Shown here piece after piece: positions 54,315 to 63,302 of a DNA stretch of 64,000 bases; the stretch's first letter is position 1; every line of letters begins with the position of its first letter. The notes below the pieces were generated by a model. It made no database searches and was not told the origin of the DNA. It worked only from the letters and a program-made list of their open reading frames with translations. The stretch lies in contig CAADGI010000008.1 of assembly GCA_900696495.1 (NCBI GenBank), forward strand, positions 62,001 through 126,000, given 5' to 3'. A program made the translations under genes and the position numbers. The DNA is from an uncultured Alphaproteobacteria bacterium. GTDB lineage: Bacteria > Pseudomonadota > Alphaproteobacteria > Micavibrionales > Micavibrionaceae.

Positions 54315-57223
54315 TAATAATCCCTCAGGGGAGCCTTATAGGCTTCTTCCAAAACTTTAATATCTTCTTTCAAGATATTTTTAATATTGAGTTTTTTGCC
54401 ATAAGCGACTGAACCGATAGGGTGCGCCATTGAACCGAAGCATTTCTCGAAGGCTTTCTTATTCTGGGGCGCGACGGTGACGACGATGCGGCCCGCGCTT
54501 TCGGAATAGAGGGCTTTATCCGCTCTTAAATTGATATGGCCGAGGTCGATGTCGAGGCCCGTCTGACCCGCGATTGCCTTTTTGGCCAGGGCAACGCCGA
54601 GACCGCCATGGTTGACGGCGATGGCCGAGGCAATCAGGCGGTCGCGGACAGCGCGGCCATAGAAGGCGTAAAGCTTACGGTTGGCTTGGCCGTCGACTTT
54701 CGGGACGTTTTGGCCGAGTTGGCCGTGCTGGTCGTAATATTCGCTGCCGCCGAGTTCGTCTTTCGTCTCGCCGAGCAGATAGACAAGGTCGCCGGTTTCT
54801 TTCGGGACGATGGAAATGGAGCCTTCAATATCTGGAATGACGCCGATGCTTGAGACGAGCAAGGTTGGCGGCGCGGAGATTTTGACCGGCTTGCCCTTGG
54901 CGTCGAAGCCTTTGAAGTCGTTGAACATGCTGTCTTTGCCGGAGATGAAGGGCGTGCCGTAGAGAACGGCGAGGTCGTAGATGGCCTGTACCGCGCGTTT
55001 TAGCTGACCTAATCTTTCCGGTTCATCGGAGGAGCACCAGCAGAAATTATCGAGTAGCGCGAGGTGGTTGAAATCGACGCCCGCGGCGACGGCGTTACGA
55101 ACTGCCATGTCGAGGGAATTGGTTGCCATATGGTAGGTGTCGATATCGCTGTAGCGCGGGAAAAGGCCTTGCGACAAAACGACGCCTCGCGGGGAAGTGA
55201 GAACGGGTTTTGTGATCGAGGCCTCGGCATAGACGCGGCCGGGGCCCTGCATCGGGCCGAGGACGGCAGTGCCCTGGACGTTATGATCGTACTGCGTGGC
55301 GATGAATTCCTTGGAGCAGACATTCAGGCGGCCAAGCATTTGTTTAAGGCTGTCGCCGTAATCCGGTTCTTTTAGATCAGGTTCTTTAGTGCCGCCGGGT
55401 GTGAACGTGGTTTTAAGCGGCGTTTCGGGAAGACCGTCATGCAGGAAATCCATCGACAGGTCCATAATGGTCTCGCCGTGCCATGTGACCTTGGCGCGTT
55501 CTGAATCGGTAAATGTGCCGATGACATGCGCCTCGACGCCGCGCCTGGCCAAAAATTCGATGAGTTTTTTCGTGTTCTTTTCGGGAACGGCCATGGTGAT
55601 GCGTTCCTGGCTTTCAGAAATCCAGATTTCCCAAGGCGCCATGCCGGGATATTTCAGGGGCACTTTATCGAGTTCGACGTGGAATCCGCCGGACTGACCC
55701 GCCATTTCACCGATGGAGGATGACATGCCGCCCGCGCCGTTATCAGTGATAGAATTATAGAGTCCCATGTCGCGGATTTCCTTGATCAGCGCATCCGACA
55801 TTTTTTTCTGCGTGATCGGGTCGCCAATCTGGACGGCCGTGGCGGGCGAGCCTTCATCGAGGGCGACGGATGAAAACGTCGCGCCGTGAATGCCGTCGCG
55901 CCCGACGCGTCCGCCCGCAACGACGATCTTGTCGCCGGGGAGCGCTTTTTTTTCATGCGCGGGTTTGCCGTTGATGGTGCGCGGGATGAGGCCGATAGTG
56001 CCGACGAAAACGAGCGGGTTGCCGACAAAGCGGTCGTCGAAATAGGCGAAGCCCTGCGGCGTCGGGATGCCGGAGCAATTGCCGCCTGATTCCACGCCGC
56101 GCACGACGCCGTTCATGATGGTGGCGGGCGGCAGGATTTTTTCGGTCTTCGATGAATTGCGGTACAGTTCGGGCGAGGTGCGCGGGTCGGCGAAGCAGAA
56201 ACCGTAGCGGTTAATGACGGGTTTCGCCCCCTGGCCGAAGCCCATACAGTCGCGGTTGACGCCGACGATGCCGGTGATCGCGCCGCCGAACGGGTCGAGG
56301 GCTGAGGGTGAGTTATGCGTTTCGACCTTGTCGGTGATCAGGTAATTGTCGTCGAAAATGATGCCGCCAGCGTTGTCGGAGAAAACGGAGACGCAGAAAT
56401 CGCGGTCGCCGCGCTTCTCGCGGATTTCCTTGGTAGCGCGTTTAATGTAATGGCGGTAGAGGCCGTCTTTCACTTCATCAATGGGCGAAGCGAAAATAGT
56501 GTGCTTGCAATGCTCCGACCATGTCTGGGCGAGGGTTTCAAGCTCGATGTCCTTCGGCGCGCGGCCTTCGGATTTGAAGTAGTCCTGAATCGCTTTCAAA
56601 TAGAGCAGGGACAAGCCAAGGGGGCCGCGGCGTGATCCGTCAGGATTTTGAATGCCGTCCTTGCCGATTTTTTCGAGTTCGGAATCGGAAACGTTTAAAT
56701 TGACGTCATCGGCAACTGTGCCCTTGTTGTCGAGAACAACTTTCGGCAGGACAGGCTCCATGCCGCCGTCTTTTTTGAAGGTTTTCTTGTCTTTGATCTG
56801 GATGCGCTGGATCAGTTTGTTTGAAAGTTCGCCCGCCAGCGCCTCGATATCCTCGCGCTTCGCGTTGCCTTTGATCAAATAGAGGCGGGAGGAGAAACAT
56901 TCATTGTCATTATCCGCGCCGATGAGCGTCAGCAATTCGGAGGCTGTATGTCCTATATTATCTGTAACACCGGGCAGAAAACCGATTTCCAGCGCCCAGT
57001 CGAAATCGACATCCAGAGTCGTGGGCGGCGCGACCCCGGCTTTCTGCACGACAGGATTCGCGAGGCTGGCGATGAATTCGGGGCTTTTGACCCTGGGATT
57101 CGCGGACGTATAGACATCAACAACCCGCACGGAAGCCTTTTTACCCAGAGAACGCAGGGTTTTTTGAATCTGAAGGGCCCGGCCGTCCTCATTATGGGCT
57201 AGAACTTCAATCCGATAGGGCAT
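54314..57223 (-). CDS. purL: phosphoribosylformylglycinamidine synthase, large form with N-terminal PurS-like region
   Basis: A 969-residue FGAM synthetase, between the small PurL (about 740) used with PurS in most alphaproteobacteria and the 1300-residue fused enzyme. The first about 190 residues form a PurS-like N-terminal region; then the synthetase domain with TWSEHCKHTIF, DNAGGIIFDDNYLITDKVETHNSPSA, and the repeated AIR-synthase halves (FCWCSSDEPERLGQLKRAVQ, ATPase-like second half). The glutaminase is separate (purQ). This architecture suggests that purL-purQ came from another lineage. It is divergent from nuoG across 87 bases. Confidence 0.92.
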   Translation of the reverse strand: MPYRIEVLAHNEDGRALQIQKTLRSLGKKASVRVVDVYTSANPRVKSPEFIASLANPVVQKAGVAPPTTLDVDFDWALEIGFLPGVTDNIGHTASELLTLIGADNDNECFSSRLYLIKGNAKREDIEALAGELSNKLIQRIQIKDKKTFKKDGGMEPVLPKVVLDNKGTVADDVNLNVSDSELEKIGKDGIQNPDGSRRGPLGLSLLYLKAIQDYFKSEGRAPKDIELETLAQTWSEHCKHTIFASPIDEVKDGLYRHYIKRATKEIREKRGDRDFCVSVFSDNAGGIIFDDNYLITDKVETHNSPSALDPFGGAITGIVGVNRDCMGFGQGAKPVINRYGFCFADPRTSPELYRNSSKTEKILPPATIMNGVVRGVESGGNCSGIPTPQGFAYFDDRFVGNPLVFVGTIGLIPRTINGKPAHEKKALPGDKIVVAGGRVGRDGIHGATFSSVALDEGSPATAVQIGDPITQKKMSDALIKEIRDMGLYNSITDNGAGGMSSSIGEMAGQSGGFHVELDKVPLKYPGMAPWEIWISESQERITMAVPEKNTKKLIEFLARRGVEAHVIGTFTDSERAKVTWHGETIMDLSMDFLHDGLPETPLKTTFTPGGTKEPDLKEPDYGDSLKQMLGRLNVCSKEFIATQYDHNVQGTAVLGPMQGPGRVYAEASITKPVLTSPRGVVLSQGLFPRYSDIDTYHMATNSLDMAVRNAVAAGVDFNHLALLDNFCWCSSDEPERLGQLKRAVQAIYDLAVLYGTPFISGKDSMFNDFKGFDAKGKPVKISAPPTLLVSSIGVIPDIEGSISIVPKETGDLVYLLGETKDELGGSEYYDQHGQLGQNVPKVDGQANRKLYAFYGRAVRDRLIASAIAVNHGGLGVALAKKAIAGQTGLDIDLGHINLRADKALYSESAGRIVVTVAPQNKKAFEKCFGSMAHPIGSVAYGKKLNIKNILKEDIKVLEEAYKAPLRDY

Positions 57224-57310
57224 ATATTGATTTCCGGTGTTGATATTCCTTGCGCCCGCGATTAAACAGTAAAGCGGGTTCTACTTCAATAACATAATGT
57301 AAACGGCAGC

Positions 57311-59365
57311 ATGCCCAAGCTCACGATCAACGGCATAGAAATAGAAGTCGAAAAAGGGACCAGTATTTTACAGGCTGCCGAGCAGCTCGGCGTTGAGATT
57401 CCCCGATTTTGCTATCATGACAAGCTTTCCGTCCCGGCCAACTGCCGGATGTGCCTGGTGCAGGTCGAGGGCGGCCCGCCGAAGCCGGTGGCCAGCTGCG
57501 CCATGGCCTGCGGCGACGGGATGATCGTCCACACCGAATCCGAAATGGTGAAAAAGGCCCGCAAGGGCGTCATGGAGATGCTGCTGATCAACCACCCGCT
57601 GGATTGCCCGATCTGCGACCAGGGCGGGGAATGCGATTTGCAGGACCAGGCGATGGCCTATGGCTTCGACCGTTCGCGCTTTTATGAGAACAAGCGCGCG
57701 GTGCCGGACAAGGAACTCGGGCCGCTGATCAAGACCTCGATGAACCGCTGCATCAATTGCACGCGCTGCGTCCGTTTCGCGGAAGAGATCGCCGGCACGC
57801 CGGTTCTGGGGCAATTTCACCGCGGCGAGGAAGCCGAGATCGGCACGTTTATCGACCAGCTGGTGAAGACTGAATTGTCCGGGAATTTGATCGATGTCTG
57901 CCCGGTCGGCGCGCTGACCTCCAAGCCTTATGCCTTCAAGGCGCGGGCGTGGGAACTGCGCAAGACGGAAACAATCGATGTTCATGATGCGCTCGGCTGC
58001 AACATCCGTGTCGATGTGCGCGGGCGCGAAGTGATGCGCGTATTGCCGCGCCTTCATGAAGATATCAATGAAGAATGGATCGACGACCGCACGCGTTTTG
58101 CCTATGACGGGCTCCAGCGCGGGCGCATCGACCGTCCTTATATAAGAGACGAGAAAAGCGGCAAGCTGGTCGAAGCGACATGGGAAGAAGCCTTCGCCGT
58201 GATCGCGGCGCGCATGAAAGGCGTGCGCGGCGTCGAGAGCGCGGGACTGGTCGGCGACATGGCGGATCTTGAATCTATCGTCGCGCTGAAAGATTTCCTG
58301 ACATATCTGGGCTCGCCCAACCTCGATTGCCGGACGGATGGTTCATCATTTGATGTGAATGAACGTGCCGGCTACCTGTTCAATTCCACCATTGCGGGAA
58401 TAGAGCAGGCGGATGCGATTTTGCTGGCCGGCACCAACCCGCGCCGGGAAGCGGCGCTGGTGAATGCGCGTATCCGCAAGATGTATTTAGAAAAGCGGAT
58501 CAAGGTCGGGGTGGTGGGCGAGGTTGTCGACCTGACTTACCCGTACGAGCATCTGGGCAACGGGCCGGATGCGATCGAAAAAGCCCGCATGTTCTTCGGC
58601 AAGGCCGTGAAGCCGATGATTATCGCCGGCAGCGGCGCCTTTATGCGCGAGGACGGCATGGCGGTGCATCATGCCCTGCGCGAGATGGCCGAGAAGTCGG
58701 GCGTTGTTAAAGGTGACTGGAACGGTTTCAATATCCTGCACCGGGCGGCGAGCCGTGTGGGCGCGTTGGAAACCGGGTTCGTGCCGCAGAAAAAAGGCAA
58801 GAATTTCCACGAAATTCTTGAAGGCACGAAAAACGGCACGATCAAGATGCTCTATCTGCTCGGCGCGGATGAATTCGATGCGCGGGCGCATATCGGCTGG
58901 CAGACTTTCGTGATTTATCAGGGCCATCACGGCGATCACGGCGCGGCGCGGGCGGATGTTGTATTGCCTGGGGCTGCCTACACCGAAAAAGACGCAATCT
59001 ATGTTAACACCGAAGGACGCCCTCAATTGGCCAAGCGCGCGGCATCGCCGCCGGGCGAGGCGCGCGAGGACTGGAAGATTATCCGCGCCTTGTCGGCGCA
59101 GCTGGGGGTGAAGCTTTCCTATGATACGGCCGTGCAGCTTCGCCAGCGCATCGCGCAGGAATGGCCGCATCTCGTCGATATCAACATTATCAAGCCCGCT
59201 AAATGGGCGGAGTTCGGCGAGAAGGGTAAGGTCGCGAAAGACAAGTTCATATTGCCGGTGAAAAATTTCTATCTCGCGAACGCGATCTGCCGCGCGTCGG
59301 AGACGATGCGTAAATGTTCGGCTTCGCTGCTTGAGAAGGAACAATTCGCGGAGGCAGCGGAATGA
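57311..59365 (+). CDS. nuoG: NADH-quinone oxidoreductase subunit G
   Basis: The 75-kDa subunit with several iron-sulfur clusters. N-terminal 2Fe-2S ferredoxin domain (CYHDKLSVPANCRMC, VASC), then the HxxxCxxC...C site (HPLDCPICDQGGECDLQD) and CINCTRCVRF, followed by a molybdopterin-oxidoreductase-like domain without cofactor. 684 residues, the usual alphaproteobacterial length. Because purL and purQ run the other way upstream, nuoG and the genes after it need their own promoter in 57224-57310; TTGATA at 57240 is a possible -35 with a poor -10. It overlaps the next gene by ATGA. Confidence 0.96.
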   Translation: MPKLTINGIEIEVEKGTSILQAAEQLGVEIPRFCYHDKLSVPANCRMCLVQVEGGPPKPVASCAMACGDGMIVHTESEMVKKARKGVMEMLLINHPLDCPICDQGGECDLQDQAMAYGFDRSRFYENKRAVPDKELGPLIKTSMNRCINCTRCVRFAEEIAGTPVLGQFHRGEEAEIGTFIDQLVKTELSGNLIDVCPVGALTSKPYAFKARAWELRKTETIDVHDALGCNIRVDVRGREVMRVLPRLHEDINEEWIDDRTRFAYDGLQRGRIDRPYIRDEKSGKLVEATWEEAFAVIAARMKGVRGVESAGLVGDMADLESIVALKDFLTYLGSPNLDCRTDGSSFDVNERAGYLFNSTIAGIEQADAILLAGTNPRREAALVNARIRKMYLEKRIKVGVVGEVVDLTYPYEHLGNGPDAIEKARMFFGKAVKPMIIAGSGAFMREDGMAVHHALREMAEKSGVVKGDWNGFNILHRAASRVGALETGFVPQKKGKNFHEILEGTKNGTIKMLYLLGADEFDARAHIGWQTFVIYQGHHGDHGAARADVVLPGAAYTEKDAIYVNTEGRPQLAKRAASPPGEAREDWKIIRALSAQLGVKLSYDTAVQLRQRIAQEWPHLVDINIIKPAKWAEFGEKGKVAKDKFILPVKNFYLANAICRASETMRKCSASLLEKEQFAEAAE

Positions 59366-59745
59366 ACAGGCTCGATGTCCTCGCCGTTCTAAAAGGTCTC
59401 GGCGCCAATATACTTCTCAGTCTGGCGCTGGGTTTGATCGCGAGTTTTGTCGCCGGTTATATTGGTGTGATCAGCAAACAGCCTGTAGCCGCTCTTCCCT
59501 TGGTGGTCTCGCTTGGTATTGGCTTGATGGGTGCTTTCGCGGGCGGTTATGTGGCCGCCCACAGCGCCCCGCAAGAGCCCATGTTTAATGCCATTGCGCT
59601 TAGTATCGTGATTATTGTCATTGGCGCCGTTCTCGCCTTCTTTTCCAGTTTTCCGCTTTGGTACAACATTGCGTCGTTCGGGTTGGTTGTGCCGTTCACC
59701 TATGCGGGCGGTTATTTTTATCTGAAAAAAGGAGTGCGCACATGA
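59362..59745 (+). CDS. small membrane protein of unknown function in the nuo operon
   Basis: A 127-residue protein with four hydrophobic helices (ILLSLALGLIASFVAGYIGV, LPLVVSLGIGLMGAFAGGYVA, IALSIVIIVIGAVLAFFSS, IASFGLVVPFTYAGGYFYL), Gly-rich with small residues in the helices. It overlaps nuoG and the next gene by ATGA on both sides, so it is embedded in the operon. Topology resembles small membrane accessory proteins; no family was recognised. Confidence 0.75.
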   Translation: MNRLDVLAVLKGLGANILLSLALGLIASFVAGYIGVISKQPVAALPLVVSLGIGLMGAFAGGYVAAHSAPQEPMFNAIALSIVIIVIGAVLAFFSSFPLWYNIASFGLVVPFTYAGGYFYLKKGVRT

Positions 59746-60143
59746 AAAGATCGACACTGGAGCAGGTCAGGGAATTTCATGAGACCTATGGCTTGCCTGT
59801 AGAGGGCGCGCCCAATATCTCGGATCAGAAAACGAACGATCTTCGTATCAACCTGATCGCGGAAGAGCTGGAAGAACTGCAGGAAGCGCTCAAGAATAAC
59901 GACATCGTTGAAACGCTGGATGCGCTGATCGATTTGCAGTATGTGCTGGACGGCGCATTTTTGTCGTTCGGCCTGCATGATGTGAAAGAGGCGGCGTTTG
60001 CTGAAGTGCACCGTTCAAACATGAGCAAGCTCGGCGAGGACGGCAAGCCGATCCGCCGCGAGAGCGATGGCAAGGTAATGAAAGGTCCGAATTATTTCGT
60101 GCCTGATATGTCGCAATTTATTAAAACCAAGAAAGCGGCCTGA
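59742..60143 (+). CDS. MazG-like/PRA-PH-type nucleotide pyrophosphohydrolase
   Basis: A 133-residue all-alpha NTP pyrophosphohydrolase family protein. The metal motif is read as [11 protein letters not shown] and, after a spacer, [15 protein letters not shown], i.e. EExxE and ExxD. Such enzymes hydrolyse (d)NTPs or house-clean damaged nucleotides. ATG 59742 is eight bases after AAAGGAG; earlier frame extension lies in the neighbouring gene. It is an unexpected member of the complex I operon and is overlapped by nuoH. Confidence 0.82.
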   Translation: MKRSTLEQVREFHETYGLPVEGAPNISDQKTNDLRINLIAEELEELQEALKNNDIVETLDALIDLQYVLDGAFLSFGLHDVKEAAFAEVHRSNMSKLGEDGKPIRRESDGKVMKGPNYFVPDMSQFIKTKKAA

Positions 60144-61153
60144 TGCTTGATCTTTGGAACACATACGGGGTCTGGACGGCGTGGACGCTCCTTTACATCG
60201 TCCTGATCATCGTCGGCGTGCTCCTGAGTGTTGCCTACCTGACCTATGCCGAGAGGAAAGTTCTCGGCGGGATGCAGCGGCGGCAAGGGCCGATCACGGT
60301 TGGGCCTTTCGGGTTGCTGCAACCCATTGCCGACGGCCTTAAATTATTTTCGAAAGAAACAGTCATCCCGTCGCAGGCTAACCGTGTTGTCTTCCTGCTG
60401 GCACCGGTGATTTTGTTCGCCCTGTCGCTGATGGCGTGGGCCGTCATTCCCTTTGACCGCGACTGGGTGCTGGCGAATATCAATGTCGGCGTTCTTTATT
60501 TATTCGCTGTTTCATCGATGGGCGTTTACGGCGTGATCATGGCCGGCTGGGCGTCGAACTCGCGTTACGCGTTTCTCGGCGGTCTGCGTTCCGCGTCGCA
60601 GATGGTTTCCTATGAAGTGTCGATGGGTTTGATTATCGTCTGTGTTCTTCTGTGCACGGGATCGCTCAATCTCCAGGATATCGTGCTGGCTGAGCGCCCG
60701 GTGTGGATGCAGGCATTGCTGTTCCCAATGCTGATTGTGTTTTTGATTTCCATTCTGGCCGAGACAAACCGCGCGCCGTTCGATCTGCCGGAAGGCGAAT
60801 CCGAGATCACCGGCGGCTTTATGGTTGAATATTCGGCGATGGCGTTTGCGCTGTTCTTCCTTGGTGAATACGCGAACATGATTTTAATGTCGGCGATGAC
60901 AACCGTGCTATTCCTCGGCGGGTGGCTGCCGCCGTTCGGCATGGATTTCCTGGCTTTCGTTCCGGGCATTGTCTGGTTCGCGCTGAAGACCGCCGCAATC
61001 CTGTTCTTCTTCATCTGGGCGCGGGCGACGCTGCCGCGTTTCCGCTACGACCAGCTCATGAGACTGGGCTGGAAAGTGTTCCTGCCGTTCACGCTGATCT
61101 GGGTGGTGCTGACGGCGGGCGTGCTTTTGACCTTTGACGCATTGCCGGGGTGA
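60143..61153 (+). CDS. nuoH: NADH-quinone oxidoreductase subunit H
   Basis: The membrane subunit contributing to the quinone pocket and first proton path. 336 residues, eight membrane helices, with [56 protein letters not shown] (the E-channel loop) and [15 protein letters not shown] near the end. Its start codon shares bases with the preceding stop. Confidence 0.97.
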   Translation: MLDLWNTYGVWTAWTLLYIVLIIVGVLLSVAYLTYAERKVLGGMQRRQGPITVGPFGLLQPIADGLKLFSKETVIPSQANRVVFLLAPVILFALSLMAWAVIPFDRDWVLANINVGVLYLFAVSSMGVYGVIMAGWASNSRYAFLGGLRSASQMVSYEVSMGLIIVCVLLCTGSLNLQDIVLAERPVWMQALLFPMLIVFLISILAETNRAPFDLPEGESEITGGFMVEYSAMAFALFFLGEYANMILMSAMTTVLFLGGWLPPFGMDFLAFVPGIVWFALKTAAILFFFIWARATLPRFRYDQLMRLGWKVFLPFTLIWVVLTAGVLLTFDALPG

Positions 61154-61155
61154 TT

Positions 61156-61782
61156 ATGACTGAAGCCAGAAATGCCCAGCTTAGTGAAAAAGATCATTCG
61201 GAATTAATTGCGCTGTATGACAACGCGACGAAAAACGTGATGTATTTCAAGGGGCGGTTGTTCTGGATGATGACGACTTTTATTGTCGCAACTTTTACGC
61301 TCTGGAGTGAATTGAGCAAAAGCGACAGCTTTCTTAATTCTTATGTCGATTTCGTGCTTGGCTATTACCTGCTGCTTTCGCTGTGGTTCATTATTGTATG
61401 CGTTGACTGGGTCTGGAAAACGCAGCACCACAGGCAAAAGATCGATCGCTGTGCCGGATTTGATACCGATCTGAACGGTCATATACCGAAATCAGGCAGG
61501 GAACTTCCCGGTTTCGGCAATGTTTTTTTCTATGCGCGGACCGGAAAGCCCCGAAGCGCGGCAGAAGATAAGAATATGGTGGCTTACCGGGATTTCGGCG
61601 ACAAGATGATCGGCATCGCCGCTATTGGCAACATTATACTTTTTGCCGCGGCGACCATTCATGTGTTGTTTCCGAAAACCGATTTTTTTATGCAGTATTT
61701 CAGTGAATTTTCACTATTCATGATATATTTCATTGTTGCCCTTATTTTGTATTTTGTTGTTGGGTATAAGAAGTCTCATTGA
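61156..61782 (+). CDS. membrane protein of unknown function between nuoH and nuoI
   Basis: A 208-residue protein from ATG 61156 (the frame also opens with GTG at 61150, overlapping nuoH). It has four hydrophobic helices in two pairs (about 38-56, 65-85, 147-170, 183-205) with a hydrophilic middle (residues 90-145, [15 protein letters not shown] and [14 protein letters not shown]). The layout resembles small sensor or RipA-like membrane proteins (two pairs around a cytoplasmic loop). Its 3' half is AT-rich compared with the nuo genes, which suggests late arrival. Its stop overlaps the nuoI start. Confidence 0.7.
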   Translation: MTEARNAQLSEKDHSELIALYDNATKNVMYFKGRLFWMMTTFIVATFTLWSELSKSDSFLNSYVDFVLGYYLLLSLWFIIVCVDWVWKTQHHRQKIDRCAGFDTDLNGHIPKSGRELPGFGNVFFYARTGKPRSAAEDKNMVAYRDFGDKMIGIAAIGNIILFAAATIHVLFPKTDFFMQYFSEFSLFMIYFIVALILYFVVGYKKSH

Positions 61783-62270
61783 TGGCCATGGATAATTTTG
61801 CACGCGCGTTTTTACTGACCGAGATTGTGAAGGGGTTTTTGCTGACCCTGAAATACATGTTTTTTGTCCCGCGCGTGACGATCAATTACCCGTATGAAAA
61901 AGGTCCGATCTCGCCGCGCTTCAGGGGCGAGCACGCGCTGCGCCGTTATCCCAATGGCGAGGAGCGCTGCATTGCCTGCAAGCTCTGCGAGGCGATTTGC
62001 CCGGCGCTGGCGATCACGATCGAGGCGGAGCCGCGCGACGATGGATCGCGCCGTACGACGCGTTACGACATTGATATGACAAAGTGCATTTATTGCGGGT
62101 TGTGCGCGGAGGCGTGCCCCGTGGATGCGATTGTCGAGGGGCCGAATTTCGAGTTCGCGACGGAGACCCGCGAGGAGCTTTATTATAACAAAGACAGGCT
62201 GCTGGCGAACGGCGACCGCTGGGAGGCGCAGATTGCCGCCAATCTGGCCGCGGATGCGCCTTACCGCTAA
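61782..62270 (+). CDS. nuoI: NADH-quinone oxidoreductase subunit I
   Basis: The 8Fe ferredoxin-like subunit. Two 4Fe-4S motifs are visible: [12 protein letters not shown] and [12 protein letters not shown]. 162 residues. Start ATG 61782 is eight bases after ATAAGAAG; ATG 61788 is also possible. 109 bases of untranslated DNA precede nuoJ, with CAGTCCTTTC... T-rich sequence but no clear terminator. Confidence 0.96.
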   Translation: MAMDNFARAFLLTEIVKGFLLTLKYMFFVPRVTINYPYEKGPISPRFRGEHALRRYPNGEERCIACKLCEAICPALAITIEAEPRDDGSRRTTRYDIDMTKCIYCGLCAEACPVDAIVEGPNFEFATETREELYYNKDRLLANGDRWEAQIAANLAADAPYR

Positions 62271-62379
62271 AAGTTGAGTTAATAATTCAGGAATAATTCC
62301 TTGCCCAGCCTTGCAGGAAGTCCCTGAAAGGACTAGAAAAGAACAGCCTAAAGCCCCTTTGGTAAACTAGAGAAAAACC

Positions 62380-62994
62380 ATGATCATCGAGGCGCTCGCC
62401 TTTTACGCCCTGGCCGGTATTTTGACCCTGAGCGCGCTGCTCGTTATCACCGTCAGGAATCCCGTTCATTCCGTACTTTTCCTTATTCTCGGGTTTTTTA
62501 ACGCGGCGGGTTTGTTCGTGCTGCTGGGCGCGGAATTCATCGCGATGATTTTGGTGATCGTCTATGTCGGCGCGGTGGCGGTGCTGTTCCTGTTCGTCGT
62601 CATGATGCTGGATGTCAGTTTTGCCGATCTGCGCAAGGGCGCGATGCAATATGTGCCGATCGGGCTTGTCATCGGCGCGATATTGCTCAGCGAGCTTATC
62701 CTTGTTTATTCGGTGTGGGGGTTTGCGCCGGAAACGCTCGATAACCGCGCGGCGCCGGTCGAGAAATTCGAGGGGCTGACGAACACCGAGGCGCTGGGGA
62801 ATGTCCTGTATACGGATTATATCTTCCCGTTCCAGCTGGCGGGCTTGATTTTGTTCGTTGCGATGATCGGCGCAATCGTCCTGACTCACCGTTCGCGTCC
62901 CGGCGTGCGCAAGCAATCGGTCGCGGATCAGCAGGCACGCAAGGCCTCGGACGTCCTTGAAATCAGGAAAGTGCAGACGGGGTCCGGCGCATGA
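62380..62994 (+). CDS. nuoJ: NADH-quinone oxidoreductase subunit J
   Basis: A five-helix membrane subunit of the proton-pumping arm, 204 residues, with the family segment [51 protein letters not shown] (quoted in parts: [13 protein letters not shown] and [17 protein letters not shown]) and a C-terminal helix ([19 protein letters not shown]). It overlaps nuoK by ATGA. Confidence 0.95.
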   Translation: MIIEALAFYALAGILTLSALLVITVRNPVHSVLFLILGFFNAAGLFVLLGAEFIAMILVIVYVGAVAVLFLFVVMMLDVSFADLRKGAMQYVPIGLVIGAILLSELILVYSVWGFAPETLDNRAAPVEKFEGLTNTEALGNVLYTDYIFPFQLAGLILFVAMIGAIVLTHRSRPGVRKQSVADQQARKASDVLEIRKVQTGSGA

Positions 62995-63299
62995 CGATAG
63001 GTCTTGAACATTACCTGACCCTAGCCGCGATATTATTCACCATCGGCGTGTTCGGCATTTTCCTGAACCGCAAGAACATGATCATTATTCTGATGTCGAT
63101 CGAGCTGATGCTGCTGGCGGTGAATATCAATTTCGTCGCATTCTCGTCTTTCCTGGGCGATCTGGCGGGACAGGTCTTTACCATGTTCATCCTGACCGTT
63201 GCCGCTGCCGAGGCGGCCATCGGCCTCGCCATTCTTGTCACATTTTTCCGCATGAAAGGCTCGATCGCCGTGGAAGACATTTCGGATATGAAGGGCTAG
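62991..63299 (+). CDS. nuoK: NADH-quinone oxidoreductase subunit K
   Basis: The 102-residue, three-helix NuoK, with [20 protein letters not shown], the proton-path Glu in [11 protein letters not shown], and the end [19 protein letters not shown]. nuoL starts three bases after the stop. Confidence 0.97.
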   Translation: MTIGLEHYLTLAAILFTIGVFGIFLNRKNMIIILMSIELMLLAVNINFVAFSSFLGDLAGQVFTMFILTVAAAEAAIGLAILVTFFRMKGSIAVEDISDMKG

Positions 63300-63302
63300 C
63301 GC

